The notes beneath the pieces are model-generated. The model searched no databases and had not been told where the DNA came from. It saw nothing but the letters and a program-made list of their open reading frames with translations. From Hyaloperonospora brassicae (Eukaryota; Oomycota; Peronosporomycetes; Peronosporales; Peronosporaceae), in the NCBI GenBank assembly GCA_947650285.1, contig CANTFL010001315.1:496001-560000 (forward strand): a stretch of 64,000 nucleotides of DNA, given 5' to 3'. The first letter of the stretch is position 1. Every line of letters starts with the position of its first letter. Of the stretch, positions 1 to 10,439 are shown piece after piece. Both the position numbers and the translations under genes were made by a program.

Positions 1-264
1 ACTCTTCAGCAGCAGCACCACCAGCAGCAAGAGCGCCCGCTTCACCAGGTCAACGTCAGCTTGTTGACAACTGTCCTGCCATGTCGGCCTTGTCTACCAC
101 CTTCCCCTCCTCCATCATCGTCGTCGTCACGAGACCCCGCACTCTTCTCCTCGACTTCCCGTCTCGCCTCTTGTCACCAGAGCGAGCTGAGCCCGAGCAG
201 GTGGACGCATGGCCACGTCCCGGCAGCAGAGTTCTCTGCCCCTGGAGACTGTCCGACTGCATCG
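1..264. other. Left edge, no firm gene
   Basis: No complete gene is visible. Minus-strand bases 1-55 can be read as a strongly hydrophobic Leu/Val stretch running off the window edge, but there is no start codon or family match, so a partial upstream exon is only a possibility. The plus-strand reading is Gln/Ser/Pro-rich low complexity. Confidence 0.3.
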
Positions 265-639
265 TTATACGTAGATCTCGGCCCACAAGAAGAGGAAGAG
301 CGAGCCAAAGCCCAGCAGCGATGCTCCGATGACCGACAGCACCAGCTCGACAAGCGCGTTCTTCTTTGGCGCCACAGCGCGTGTAAAGAAGAGCGCCATG
401 AACACAAGTCCATTGAGCAAGAGCGCGACCGTGAGCGAGCCGTACCGCTGGGGATCCACAGGACTCGTGTACGGGATTTCCTACAGCATCGAACGGCAAC
501 GAGAAGAGAGATACATAGAAGAGAGAGAGAGAGGAAGAGAGAGAGAGAGAGAGAGGAGCAAAAGCGCAGGTCAGAACCGGTGAAGGAGTCTGTCTGCACA
601 CGCAGACGCAGCAGACGAACGCGCACGTACGATCTCCAT
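265..639 (-). CDS. TMEM258: OST complex subunit, TMEM258/OST5-like
   Basis: Two exons, 631..639 and 265..480 (minus), give 74 aa. The first exon is only Met-Glu-Ile, then donor GTACGT, a CT-rich 150-nt intron and a TAG acceptor. The protein starts with a YTSPVDP motif, then two hydrophobic spans (about residues 17-37 and 48-72) and ends LWAEIYV; this matches the TMEM258 family (human protein 79 aa, ending LWVGIYV). The family is a small ER-membrane subunit of oligosaccharyltransferase, which N-glycosylates proteins. The minute first exon is inferred from phase and splice signals; the second exon is secure. A GTG would otherwise be the first start-like codon in the ORF, which is why splicing was looked for. 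Confidence 0.85.
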
Positions 640-701
640 CGCGACTCTCCTTTGATCGACTGACACGTAGGTAGAAAGTGAGCTCGATTGGCAGGTTGTT
701 T

Positions 702-765
702 GGTAAGTTCGTTTCGCTGGTAAGTTCGTTTCGTTGGTAAGTTCGTTTCGTTGGTGAGTTGCACG
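702..765. repeat. 17-bp tandem repeat
   Basis: Three near-perfect copies of a 17-bp unit starting GGTAAGTTCG, followed by a partial fourth. It lies between the divergently placed TMEM258 start and the pinin 3' end. Each copy contains a splice-donor-like GGTAAGT. Confidence 0.85.
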
Positions 766-849
766 TAATTGACACGTAATTCGAGTGGTTCACTCACGAT
801 CGTTGGTCGACTGCAATGGTACGTTTGCTAGCTACCATAAATACGAAAC

Positions 850-2609
850 TTACTTGGCATCGTCGTCGTCCTGCATCGCTTGCTTGAGTCGCTGCACGAG
901 CGCAGCTTTGAACCCTTTTGTGTCAAGTCCTCGCTCCTTCAGCTTCGCCCGCAGCTCGATAACTTTCAGCTTATCGACATTGACGGCCGCACGAACCTCA
1001 TCGTCATCAGCTGTCTTAGCAGCCATACCCGACTGACTTGTCGATTTGGCCTGCTCGTTCATTGCAGCTTCGGCTGTCTCGCTTTCGTTGCTGACACTCA
1101 CTCGGACGGGTTCATCGGTCTTCTGCTTCGAGCTCTCTTGCGCAAGCTCCACTGCCTTGTCTTCCTCATTCACGCGACTAGGAGATGAAGCCTCTGCATC
1201 GCTGTGATCCACGACTGGGCCGTCCGCATTTGCCTGACGTGAAGCCGACCGCCCGCTTTCTTCGCGCACCTCTAGTCGTACAGGAGACCTGCGATCGTCC
1301 TCTTCAGCAGCACTCATTGGTTCCGCTGATTCATCCGCCTCGTTATCGGATGCACGTTGCTCGACGGTATCCTTGTTGTCGACTACCGCCGCTGGAGATC
1401 CGTCGCTATGCTCACTCGCCCTTTCCTGTCCACGCTCCACAACCTCTTCGGGCTCTCTAGACCCTTCGTCCATATCCAGGTCGCCTTCGTCCATTGCATC
1501 CTCCTCCTTCTCACTCGTCGCATGCCGGTCGGCAGTCTCTTCAACTCCGTGCTTCTTGATAGCCTTCAGATCTTCCCGAAGCTGTTTCAACTTGGTCGCA
1601 AACTCGGCTTCCATCTTTCTCAGATTCTCTTCGTGACTCTGTTCACTAGCTTTGATCTTTGCTTCATGGGCTTCCATCGACGCCGCAACAAGCTCTTGCG
1701 TCTCTTTCGTGTGCTTTGCGGGAAGATAGTTGATCGGTGGTGACGCAATAGTGACCAAAAACTTGGACTGGCGTTCGCTCTTCCGAATCATCTGCAAGTG
1801 CTCCAACTTGGCGCGCGCAATCTGCTCGCTCCGATCAAGTTCAGTGCGCGCCACCAACGCCTCCAGTCGCGCAACCTCGGCCTCTTGACGGGCTTGGTCT
1901 TCCAGATTCTTGCTCTGTGCTCTCTCTTTTTCCTCGGCCTCGTGCTGCTTTGTGTCTTGACGTTTGAACAAGTCCGTGTCCTTTTCAATCTGCCGCTTTG
2001 CTTTGCCCAAATGTCCCATCAGTGCACCAAACATGCGCCGACTGCGTGCAATACCGTCCTTCTGCGCATACGGAGCCACCGCACGCTGCTTCCGCTCCTG
2101 CGCACGAGCAGCGTCCGACGACGGCGACGTAGTGGCTTCCCTGCTAGTCTCCGCTCTCACCACCAGGTGACCCGTACCTTCCGGTCTCGCTACTGCGGAG
2201 TGTAACTTCTGTCTCTTTACTGCCTTGCCCAGTGGACGAGCATTGTCGTCGTTGTCACGCTTCCCCAGTCTCCACGAAGCGTTACCGCGCGTATTGTTCC
2301 TATCCGTGCGCTCGAACGCCTGTCTGGCGCCACGAGTTGTCTTCTCTCCCAGACGTGCAAACACACTGCCTCGAGCTGCAGCTCCTCGTCCAGTTGTTTT
2401 TGCCTTCCCGCCTTGACGTTCTATTTGTCATACAATGAGCCACTAGAAATGAGCAAGTGGTGCACACAGATGGGACGCCCACACATCTACGAAGTAGGGA
2501 ACAAAGAGCAGAACGCACTCGAGTTGATGAGCGCCTCGCGCTTCTTCGCAAGCGCCAGCAGCTCGCGCCGCAGCGCACGTTCGTCCGCCGACTCCACTTG
2601 ATCGACCAT
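850..2609 (-). CDS. PNN: Pinin-like splicing factor with C-terminal SAP domain
   Basis: Two exons, 2519..2609 and 850..2420, encode 553 aa. Exon 1 gives a short Glu/Leu-rich helix (residues 1-30). After a low-complexity stretch containing a GSVFARLGEK motif comes the pinin/SDK/memA core (about residues 155-300): SRRMFGALMGHLGKAKRQ, a long coiled coil, and PPINYLP. An acidic Ser-rich region follows, and the last 45 residues form a SAP domain (VDKLKVIELRAKLKERGLD). Pinin works in the nucleus with exon-junction-associated RNPS1/SAP18 and affects splicing; SAP domains bind nucleic acid. The intron acceptor (TAG at 2421-2423) is the best of two phase-compatible sites. The fusion with SAP is unusual because metazoan pinin lacks it, whereas the related Acinus has one. 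Confidence 0.85.
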
Positions 2610-3245
2610 CGCTGCTGCTCTCGGTTTGACACGCTCAATGGGATTGGCTGGCAAAGCGCAACATTACCTGCCTCTTCGACTGTGTCGACAACATACGAGC
2701 GATCATATGTTGCGCGGGTGACCTGCTTTGGCGTGCTTGAGTTGCTACAAACGTTGTTGTAGAGTTGTTGCAGCGCAGCAACGTGGACTGCTTCTACTCT
2801 GTCATTTGGGTGTGGCCTGGACTGGCGATCGTGTGGTTTCGAATCGGCTCTGAACTACTTACTGGCTCGACTGAACGGTGGGTATCCACGAGCCTATGAT
2901 CAGGTCCAGAAATACACTCGAGACAGTATCGTAATCACACGATGGTCAGTGCACAACAATGTGCCACGGAGTGCTACGTCATGAGTACATCAATATGCGA
3001 CTTGACCAGCAGACTCGTCGTCTGGGTTTACACGACACAACGTGACAGCCATCTTGCAGTGTGTAAGCAAAGCAACTCGTGCCATGTTTCAGTGGTAATG
3101 GTGCAAGTTGCTGTACAAAAAAACGCAAATGCACAACGCCCTGTTCAAGCCTACCACAACCGCGCACACCCAGTCTTGCTGAACACGTCCGGAGATCTCC
3201 AGCCGAGCAAGCGGTGCGAACTCAGCAACATCCACGCGGTCTCGC
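2610..3245. other. Intergenic, nothing recognised
   Basis: 636 bp between the pinin start and the cytidylyltransferase stop. Only short overlapping frames without family resemblance are present; it probably holds the pinin promoter and the 3' end of the next gene. Confidence 0.6.
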
Positions 3246-4260
3246 TTAGCATAGCCCTTCACGCGCCATCTCCGACATGCGTTCCGACAAGCGCTCCTTG
3301 ATGATTTTTCGACGCTTGCGGAATGATGTGCGCTGTACAGCAGACACAAACGTCAACAGGATGCAGCCACTGTTAGCTAGACAAACAAGGATAGGTCAGC
3401 CAAAACAGAGATTCGGTACGTACCAGGCGACCTTCCTTGCTGAAAAGCTCGAGAAAGCCGTGCTGCATGTCATCGGCTTTGCTGATCCACTTGTGCACGA
3501 ATCCGTCCACGTCGTTGCGAACCTTGTCAACTGCCATATCAAATTTGATACTCTTCTCCTTGATGAACGGCACGTTCATGTCCTTGCCAGAGTACCCGCG
3601 CTGCAAGTTACGACGAATGAATGTGTCGTACTCGGCAATGATGCGAATGATCAAGTCCGACGTCGATATTCCATTCGTCCGTCGGGTTTCCAAAAACTTG
3701 CCCATGGCCTTGATACGTGCATACACATCGCCTTCTGATGCTTCGCCCGACGTATCCGAGTACGGCAGCGCATCGTGACACACGTAATCAATCTGGTGTT
3801 TCTCGATAAACTCATCCGAGAGCACCCACGGCGCGTCTTCAACCACTTCGTCGACCCACTTGCAGTGACGCAAGGACTCGTAGCGCTCCTTGTCCGACAT
3901 GACCGTGCGACCCTTGAGCTTGTGCGTGATCTCGTCGCTGCAACAGCCAACAATCAAGTACGTGTTCGGATACGCCTCTTTGCACTGCTGCAGGGCCTTT
4001 GCATGGCCAAAGTGGAAGAGGTCAAAGATCCCGTCGGCGTACAGCCGCAAGGGACGGCCAGTCACAGTTCCCGGCTCTCCTTCTTCCAGCTGCTTGCGGT
4101 AGGGCTCTGTCTGCGGCTCGTCGTCGCCCTCGTAGCTGCTCCCACTGCTGTTGTCGTTCGAGCTGTGCACTTCCGACTCTCGATCCGCTTTCGTCTCGTC
4201 GGCGCTCGCAGCTGCACAGTGCTCAGCCTCCGCTTCCTCAGCCTCTTCGGCGTTGTTCAT
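3246..4260 (-). CDS. PCYT1: CTP:phosphocholine cytidylyltransferase
   Basis: Exons 3424..4260 and 3246..3332 encode 307 aa; the intron runs from GTACGT to TACAG. After an acidic N-terminus the nucleotidyltransferase domain starts near residue 70: [20 protein letters not shown] carries the HxGH CTP-binding motif (HFGH, 83-86), and the [11 protein letters not shown] signature closes the catalytic core. The C-terminus is an amphipathic Lys/Arg/Glu-rich helix typical of membrane-binding cytidylyltransferases, completed by exon 2. The enzyme makes CDP-choline in the Kennedy pathway of phosphatidylcholine synthesis. Start chosen at MNNAEE because the upstream in-frame stretch is Val/Cys-rich and encoded by a CA repeat. 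An ethanolamine-specific enzyme is less likely, since that has two catalytic domains. Confidence 0.93.
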
Positions 4261-4854
4261 CTCCGTCGCACGTCGCTGCGCCACAAGCCACCAGACACAC
4301 AGACACACAGACACACGCGCACACACATATACATTCGTCAATACTGTCTGTTTCCGTCCCCAGGTCGACCGACGCCCGTCCTACGATTGGACGACCGGCG
4401 CGTGGTCCGACGTGACGCCCGTGTCGCGCAAAAAAGGGACGCGCACGTTCGCACCTTTCTCGCCATCTTTCGGTCTGCGTGTGGAATTGGCTACTGATGG
4501 AAACCTCCTCCGGCCGGTCGAGGGATCGGCTTAAGTGCGAAAAAGAACGTCGCGCAAACATGTGACACGTGAGGCAGAGCGCGCGGCGAGTCGGTTCAAC
4601 ATGACGATATTCGTTTCCACAGGGGACGTGAGCCCCTACATAGCAATAAATAGACAGAGCGAGCGAGCGATAAGCAGACAATACAGAACACGATTGACGT
4701 GGTGGATCGTCATTGATGGCAGACGGGGTACGACCATGTTGTATGCAGCGTCCACGTCTTGACGTTTTTTATCCCACTCGGCAATACAGAGAGCGACACG
4801 ACGACGTAGAGCGGTGTATCCGTTTGTAGTGTAGCGTCCTCTGCATCCTTTGCG
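4261..4854. other. Intergenic, nothing recognised
   Basis: 594 bp containing a (CA)n-rich tract at about 4292-4328 just upstream of the cytidylyltransferase start. No gene-like frame is supported. Confidence 0.6.
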
Positions 4855-6330
4855 TTACGACGACGCTTGACATACTTGTGCGACCCGCAGACTGCCCGAG
4901 TAGAGCTTGTGTGGCACATTTGCGAGCCGGTGGCGGTCTGTGGCTGCAACGGGCTGGACGACGATCGGTACTTGCCATTGGAACATTTGCCGTGACGAAG
5001 TGGCGCTCGGGCTCAAATCCTGCGCTGCGGGAGCACCAGCTGAGAACTCAAAGCGTAGCAGCCACTGGAAGCGCACGAGGTCCGTGTTGATCGTCGGCAG
5101 TGCGTCGTAAGGAATGCTGAAGCGAGCGTTCGTCTGTAGCACGCCCAACGTGCGCTCACGGAAGCTCCCAAAGACCTTGGACTGCACGACGCGTCCAGGC
5201 TCGAGTGCTCGTGTCGACAGGATCTCTTCGAGGCACAGTGTCGCTGATACTTCGTAGCACGGGATGCTGGCACGCGTAAAGTCAAACATGCCCAGCACAA
5301 CGTCTCCTGGCTGGTACGCCTGTTTCGTCAGCAGGAACCGCACCAAGTGACTGCTGTCTTTGCCAATCGTAAAGATGCTCGTCTGTGCACGCTGCAGGAG
5401 CTCTGTTTCCACACGGCCGTGCATGAGTGAAGGACGCAGCTCGAAGGCCAGTTCGCTGCCTTTGCGAACTCCGACAGGTGCTGGCGCTGCCGACGAGGCA
5501 AGTCGGCCAGCACGAGTGGTGCCGTCCGCGACCTGCTGCTGCTTCAACGAGCCCTCGGCACTCTTGTCGCCGGCCATAGCTTCACGCTCGTCCGTGTCGA
5601 GACTCGCTTCTCGGTCACTTGCACTAGCAACTGGACCGGCGTCGAACTTGTACTCGGGGCCATGAACATCAAATGGCAAGTGTATCGACACTGCTTTGCT
5701 CCCAGGACTTGCAGCTTGCACTGTGATGGAGACCAGATAGAAGACTCGAGCCGAAGTGCCGCGGAAGCTTGGACACATGCTCTTGGGCAGCGCAAAGGCA
5801 AACTCCCGCGTGCAGCGCTCTGCCGTCTCCTCCCGAGCAGCTTCGAGCGAAGACGACACCGCCTCAGCTGTATCTCCATGGCTCTTGTGACTGGCACGAG
5901 CTTCCTGCTCGGACTGCGTTGGTGCAATGTTTATATCCGAGAGCAGCACCGACGGCGCAGCGCGGAAGATGCACGTGCCCGTGTCGCCCGAAAAGTTGCG
6001 TACATCGGGCAATGACGCGGTCAGACTGTCGTCCAGGAGGTCGTGCTTGGACATGTGACGGTCGAGTCCTGACTGGTCTGGAGTGAGTGACGAAGCGCGA
6101 CCAGATGACGGCAACTGCATCACTGGAAGCGTCAGGAGATTGCTGTCCACAGCAATGTGGCCGTGGACTTGGGCGATAACGTATGCGATCTCCGTGTGCG
6201 CGTCAGGAATCTGCTGACGAGTGGCGAGTCGCACGACGCCCTTGACGACACCTCCCGGTCGCGAGTAGCGGCTTGCGAGCTGAGCGGTTAATGTGCTGCC
6301 GTCGCTGGACTCGACGACATGGGGAGCCAT
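4855..6330 (-). CDS. RGP1: RGP1-like subunit of the RIC1-RGP1 Rab6 exchange factor
   Basis: Single exon, 491 aa. It begins with a beta-rich arrestin-like stretch (GGVVKGVVRLATRQQIP), carries a central FALPKSMCPSFRGTSARVFY motif, then the Rgp1 signature block: RPSLMHGRVETELLQ, a TIGKDSSHLVRFLLTKQAY region and PGDVVLGMFDFTRASIPCYEV. RGP1 pairs with RIC1 on Golgi membranes and activates Rab6/Ypt6 for endosome-to-Golgi transport. It is somewhat longer than the human protein (391 aa) because of Ser/Ala-rich linkers. The downstream stop follows the last conserved strand, so the gene appears intact. No RIC1 is present in the window. Confidence 0.85.
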   Translation of the reverse strand: MAPHVVESSDGSTLTAQLASRYSRPGGVVKGVVRLATRQQIPDAHTEIAYVIAQVHGHIAVDSNLLTLPVMQLPSSGRASSLTPDQSGLDRHMSKHDLLDDSLTASLPDVRNFSGDTGTCIFRAAPSVLLSDINIAPTQSEQEARASHKSHGDTAEAVSSSLEAAREETAERCTREFAFALPKSMCPSFRGTSARVFYLVSITVQAASPGSKAVSIHLPFDVHGPEYKFDAGPVASASDREASLDTDEREAMAGDKSAEGSLKQQQVADGTTRAGRLASSAAPAPVGVRKGSELAFELRPSLMHGRVETELLQRAQTSIFTIGKDSSHLVRFLLTKQAYQPGDVVLGMFDFTRASIPCYEVSATLCLEEILSTRALEPGRVVQSKVFGSFRERTLGVLQTNARFSIPYDALPTINTDLVRFQWLLRFEFSAGAPAAQDLSPSATSSRQMFQWQVPIVVQPVAATDRHRLANVPHKLYSGSLRVAQVCQASS

Positions 6331-6841
6331 GAGGAGGACGAGGAGGCCGATGCTGTTGTGGTTGTGGCGAGTCTCTCGTGGCGTCGAGTGATCATTGTGG
6401 AGTGCGGTACACCAATGGGAAGAAAGAGCGTGAGGAGCTCACGTTGAAGCTGTTGGTGCGAGTGGAGTGCCTCAGCGACTGCTTTGGCGCGTGATGTCGC
6501 CAATGAGCAGTGACTCTCTTGATTTGCTTTGGCGCTGGAGGCCGTCGGTCTATGTCGGATGTACTGACACGTTTTAACTGCTGTGCACTTGTGCCGTTGC
6601 AGAATACAGCACCTGTTTGATCGGCAGAACTGACAACGAGCACGTTGGTGTCTCGTCGTCCGTTGGAAAGCAGAGCGCTCAAACTCGACGGCCATGTGCA
6701 AGCTACGACTGCAATTTACACAAACCTATGCGGACAAAGATCGAGTCCTTACCGAAACAGCAGCTTGCGCACGGACGAACGGCTACACAAGATCGGACAA
6801 GGCAACAACGTCCGACCAGCTTATTCTGTCGGAGTCGCGAC
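6331..6841. other. Intergenic, RGP1 upstream region
   Basis: 511 bp between the RGP1 start and the VMA22 stop. Frames of 80-100 codons exist on both strands but have no recognisable domain or splice context. Confidence 0.6.
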
Positions 6842-7567
6842 TTATTCATACAGCTCGTTGCTCTTCGTCGCGACATCACGAACCGCTTTCTGCACCTGTT
6901 GCGCAGAAGCTGCTGCCACCAGCAAAGCTTGCAATCCTATAGATGTGCAAGACAGGTTGCACGTGTAAGAACAGTCACGCATGGAGACGTTACGATAAGG
7001 TGCATGTCAGAGCCACGAAACACCAACTCACCACTCGAAAACTGCTTCTTCGCTTCGCGGAGATCACTTGGCGGAAGTGAACTAAACCAGAGTAGCGTAT
7101 CCGAGTCTACCCCTGTACTTTTGCTGCTCTCTGCACCATCTCGTTTCGCTTCCTCGTTGCTCGGTCCTGCTTTTCGACGGTGCACGAGCGTCGCGCCTCT
7201 GCGTTTCTCGTCCACCTTCTGCCTCTTTGCCTCCGACGCGTCTTGCAGTCGCCACTTTCCGTCCCAGTCCACTGTCACCACAATCGACGCCTCGCTCTCT
7301 TCGTGGTACGAGATCTCACTCAGCGTGTGCGGCGGAAGTAGCATCCTGGCTTTTGTCAGCAATAGGAATCCCTGTATACTTCCATCTGTCGTCAGCTCCG
7401 CACCCCGACGTCCCGAAAAAAGAGCACCAGCCGCAATGTATGCGTTACCGCACGTCCCGCACCTTCTTGAGCTGATTGCAAGAGCGTTCCTGATCGTCTA
7501 GATACTGTTCAAGCGATGCTATGCCCTCGACAAGCGCATTGTCAGCGTCCACTGCGTCGACCGCCAT
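6842..7567 (-). CDS. VMA22: V-ATPase assembly factor VMA22/CCDC115-like
   Basis: Three exons, 7463..7567, 7032..7371 and 6842..6936, encode 179 aa, nearly the length of human CCDC115 (180 aa). All introns are 91-95 nt with GT-AG ends and consistent phase. An N-terminal helix (SLEQYLDDQERSCNQLKKGF) leads to LLLTKARMLL, the middle is charged, and the C-terminal half has DTLLWFSSLPPSDLREAKKQF followed by a helical tail, the family's conserved block. The protein acts at the ER in assembling the V0 sector of the vacuolar ATPase. It is head to head with the ARMC6 gene, only 109 bp between start codons, so a shared promoter is likely. Confidence 0.85.
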
Positions 7568-7676
7568 GGCCGATCTCGTCGACGTTTGTGTTGTCCAAAC
7601 TTGACGTTGTGGTCCAACTTTTGCACTAGACGGACAAAAAGGAGCTTCAGCAACTTTTTACTGCAAATATTGCAAT
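7568..7676. promoter_or_regulatory. Bidirectional promoter, VMA22/ARMC6
   Basis: The whole 5' space of two divergent genes is 109 bp. It has an AT-richer core near the ARMC6 start. No specific factor site is claimed. Confidence 0.6.
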
Positions 7677-9218
7677 ATGGCTCCACCGCGGAAGCAGATA
7701 TTGCAAGCGACGTTCGACGAGTGCGTGGCCGAGAATGTCGCGGACTTTGACATGTCCCTCGAGGAAGCAACGGCCGATGCAGTGCGCCAGTTCGAGTCAC
7801 AAGGCGTCGATCTTGCCAACATCATCAAGACCAGTGGAGGAGGACAAGAGCCGCTGTCTCAGCGGCTGCAGCAGCTCCTCGCGGACCTACGCGAATGCTT
7901 AGATGGCAAAAAGGCACACAAGAACGTACTGGATGTGGTTGCAGAGCTACAGAGCGTCTGTGATACTGTTCCAGAGTCCCGTGTCGTGTCAGGACGGAAC
8001 GGTGCAGTGGATACGCTGCTGACACTGCTGGACACGGACTCTGGTGCTGTAATAGCGTCTTGCAGTACGTTGCTGGTGCTCTTGTGCGCCGAAAACAGGG
8101 ACAACCAGGACGGTGTGGGTGTTGCAGGTATGCACAGACTGGTGACAGTGTTACAACGAGAGTGGAAGGACGCAGAGCAGACGGTCGTGTGCGTGTTGGC
8201 GCTGGTGAAAGCTGCCTGTAGCAAGCACGAGAGCAACAAAGCACATTTTGCCAAGACGGGTGGTGTCCAAGTACTATGTAGCTACTTTGACCAAGCAAAT
8301 GGCGATGAGGCGATGTCGATGGCGTTAGCGCAGTGCCTACGTGTGCTGACTATCAACGACGATCCCCGTGCGACGTTCTCGCAGGCACAGGACACGATTC
8401 GAGTTCTTGTCGAACGCGATGTGATTTCGTATTGTTCAGATATTCTGCGTCGCGGTGGACGCAGCGCCACAGCACAAGTATCAACTCTGTCGCTCGATCT
8501 GCTGGTCAACTGGCTTGCGGTGCTTGCACAAGTCGCCGTGACGAAAGAGAACTGCCAGCAGATCGCTGACCTGGATGGGTTGACCACTGTCCGGAAAGTC
8601 ATGCGAGAGTATGGAGACAGTGCATCGGTAGCCAACCGCTGCATCAAACTTTTCCGAAACGTGGCGGCTGCCGACGAGCTGAAGCGTGTGATCTTGCAAT
8701 CTGGATGCGTCGAACAGACATTGCTGATCATGCGGCGCTACGAGCCCAATGCGTCGATCCAACAGAACGCGTGCGCTACACTAGCAGCTGTTGCACTGCG
8801 CTCCCCAGAAAACAGTCGCGCGCTCGTCGAGCTCGGAGCGATCAGGCAGATCTCCCGAGCCATGCAGGTTCATGACAAGGACGTGTCTGTATTGCGCCAG
8901 GCCAGTCTAGCGGTGCGCAACATGGTGGCCCGCAATGTGGAACTACGCTCGCGCTTTTTGCACGATGAGCCAAAGCTCGAGTCACTGCTTCGTGAGGCGC
9001 AACAGTACCGGGGCTGTGGCGATGAAGCATACGCCGCGCTGCGAGACCTGGGCTGCGACATTCAGCTGTCCTCTTTTGGGATAAACGCTGCTGCCACTAC
9101 AGGCTCTATCAGCGCATCTACAACCAAACTGTGCTTCAACCCGGTACAGCTACAATCCAACGAATTGCTCGACAGCGTCGAGGAGGTCTCGGAGGACGCT
9201 CCGTTCGCTCGCCAGTGA
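7677..9218 (+). CDS. ARMC6: Armadillo-repeat protein ARMC6-like
   Basis: Single exon, 513 aa. The N-terminal signature is typical of ARMC6: ATFDECVAENVADFDMSLEE then ADAVRQFESQGVDLANI (residues 11-50). The rest is a chain of ARM-type helical repeats, for example LRQASLAVRNMVARN and QQNACATLAAVALRSPEN. The function of ARMC6 is poorly defined; in vertebrates it is reported to bind the telomere protein TRF2, and nothing here tests that. Length is close to the animal orthologue. ATG 7677 is the first Met and lies 109 bp from the divergent VMA22 start. Confidence 0.9.
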   Translation: MAPPRKQILQATFDECVAENVADFDMSLEEATADAVRQFESQGVDLANIIKTSGGGQEPLSQRLQQLLADLRECLDGKKAHKNVLDVVAELQSVCDTVPESRVVSGRNGAVDTLLTLLDTDSGAVIASCSTLLVLLCAENRDNQDGVGVAGMHRLVTVLQREWKDAEQTVVCVLALVKAACSKHESNKAHFAKTGGVQVLCSYFDQANGDEAMSMALAQCLRVLTINDDPRATFSQAQDTIRVLVERDVISYCSDILRRGGRSATAQVSTLSLDLLVNWLAVLAQVAVTKENCQQIADLDGLTTVRKVMREYGDSASVANRCIKLFRNVAAADELKRVILQSGCVEQTLLIMRRYEPNASIQQNACATLAAVALRSPENSRALVELGAIRQISRAMQVHDKDVSVLRQASLAVRNMVARNVELRSRFLHDEPKLESLLREAQQYRGCGDEAYAALRDLGCDIQLSSFGINAAATTGSISASTTKLCFNPVQLQSNELLDSVEEVSEDAPFARQ

Positions 9219-9618
9219 CGCAACATCCAGTGCAAGTACACGCGACAGCAAGCAGTCAACGAATGGTATCTTTACTTCACTTTCACCTCTCCTGCTTTTT
9301 CGCTCGCGAGTCCGACCTACTTCGTCGTCCCTTCCTCCTACACGCACCACTTCTTCATCCCATTGTCCCCGGCTTCCCACCTCTCTCGCTCACGGCGTAC
9401 TGTGCACTGCTACCAGTCACGCACATCGCGCTCCTTCCTTCGTTTGCCAGTCAGCTGCTTCGAGCAGGCAAGACACAACAGGGGCAAGGCCGCAACAAGA
9501 ACGACACGCACTCTTCACTGCAGCAAATTCTCGTCCCATTGCGTCGACCAAAAGCGACTGGTAAAAACAGTGCGTACGACTACTCCGTCCGTGCGATCCG
9601 TGCAGCGACATGGACGTT
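9219..9618. other. Convergent intergenic, nothing recognised
   Basis: 400 bp between two 3' ends (ARMC6 plus, RAD6-like minus). Pyrimidine-rich; no gene supported. Confidence 0.6.
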
Positions 9619-10329
9619 CTATGCAATTGCCTGCCAACTCTGCTCGACGATCTCGCGCACGCGGCGATTGTATTCCCGTCGATTTTCTTGGAAAAGACGC
9701 GCTGCTTCCGAGTTTGCCGGCGAGTTCGGATTCGGGTCACACAGCAGCGACTGGATGGACGTCAGGATCGCCGAGATGTCGTAGATCGGCGACCACTGGT
9801 TCTGCAAAATGTCCAGACAAATCTGACCGTCATTGTAGACTGAGCGATGCACCAGAAGCAGTGACAGCAGTTTCAGTCAGTCACAACACGACAACTTGCT
9901 GCGGCAACAAAAGGCGGTACGACGCACGTACTGTTTGGATGGAACATCTTCGTGACAAACTTCACGGTCGGCGCCTTGTTCGGATAGTCTTCACTGAACT
10001 CGAGCGTCAGATTGAACGTCCCACCTTCCCACGGCGTGTCGTCGGGTCTGGTCATTTATGTGTGCAAGCAAAAAAAGAACGTGGAAAATAACCAACAAGA
10101 TCAGAGTGCACATAAACACCACATACACACACACAAACAAACAAACACGCGGTTAGGGGTGCTATAAATGGGTACAGTCATGCGCAAACTGCGGCAACAT
10201 GTACCCAAAAATAACGGCCTGCCAGAGCATGATGTTGTTGTCCATGGGGGCGCCCGAGACACCGGACGGCGGGTCGTTCTGCAACTTGCGAAAGTCGCGC
10301 ATCAACCGACGGCGTGCAGCAGTAGACAT
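9619..10329 (-). CDS. RAD6: Ubiquitin-conjugating enzyme E2, RAD6/UBE2A type
   Basis: Three exons, 10205..10329, 9932..10047 and 9619..9839, encode 153 aa (human UBE2A is 152). It starts [13 protein letters not shown], contains the E2 HPN motif ([14 protein letters not shown]) and the catalytic cysteine at residue 88, and ends [10 protein letters not shown]. All residues around the active site fit the RAD6 class, which ubiquitinates PCNA and histone H2B with RAD18 or BRE1-type E3s. The acidic tail of yeast Rad6 is missing, as in animals. Introns are 157 and 92 nt. Confidence 0.96.
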
Positions 10330-10439
10330 GGTCAAGCGAGCGGCCGGCCAACGGGAAGAGCAGGCAGCGAAGCGCTGGAACTGGGCGCTTTTCCGTCGAC
10401 TGACTGGTCTTTGACTTGATTTGACTATGCAACGCAGGT

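Noticed and set aside
56..793. 245-codon minus-strand frame over the TMEM258 region
   Set aside because: Reads through the CT-rich intron and antisense-phase of the conserved TMEM258 exon; no family resemblance.
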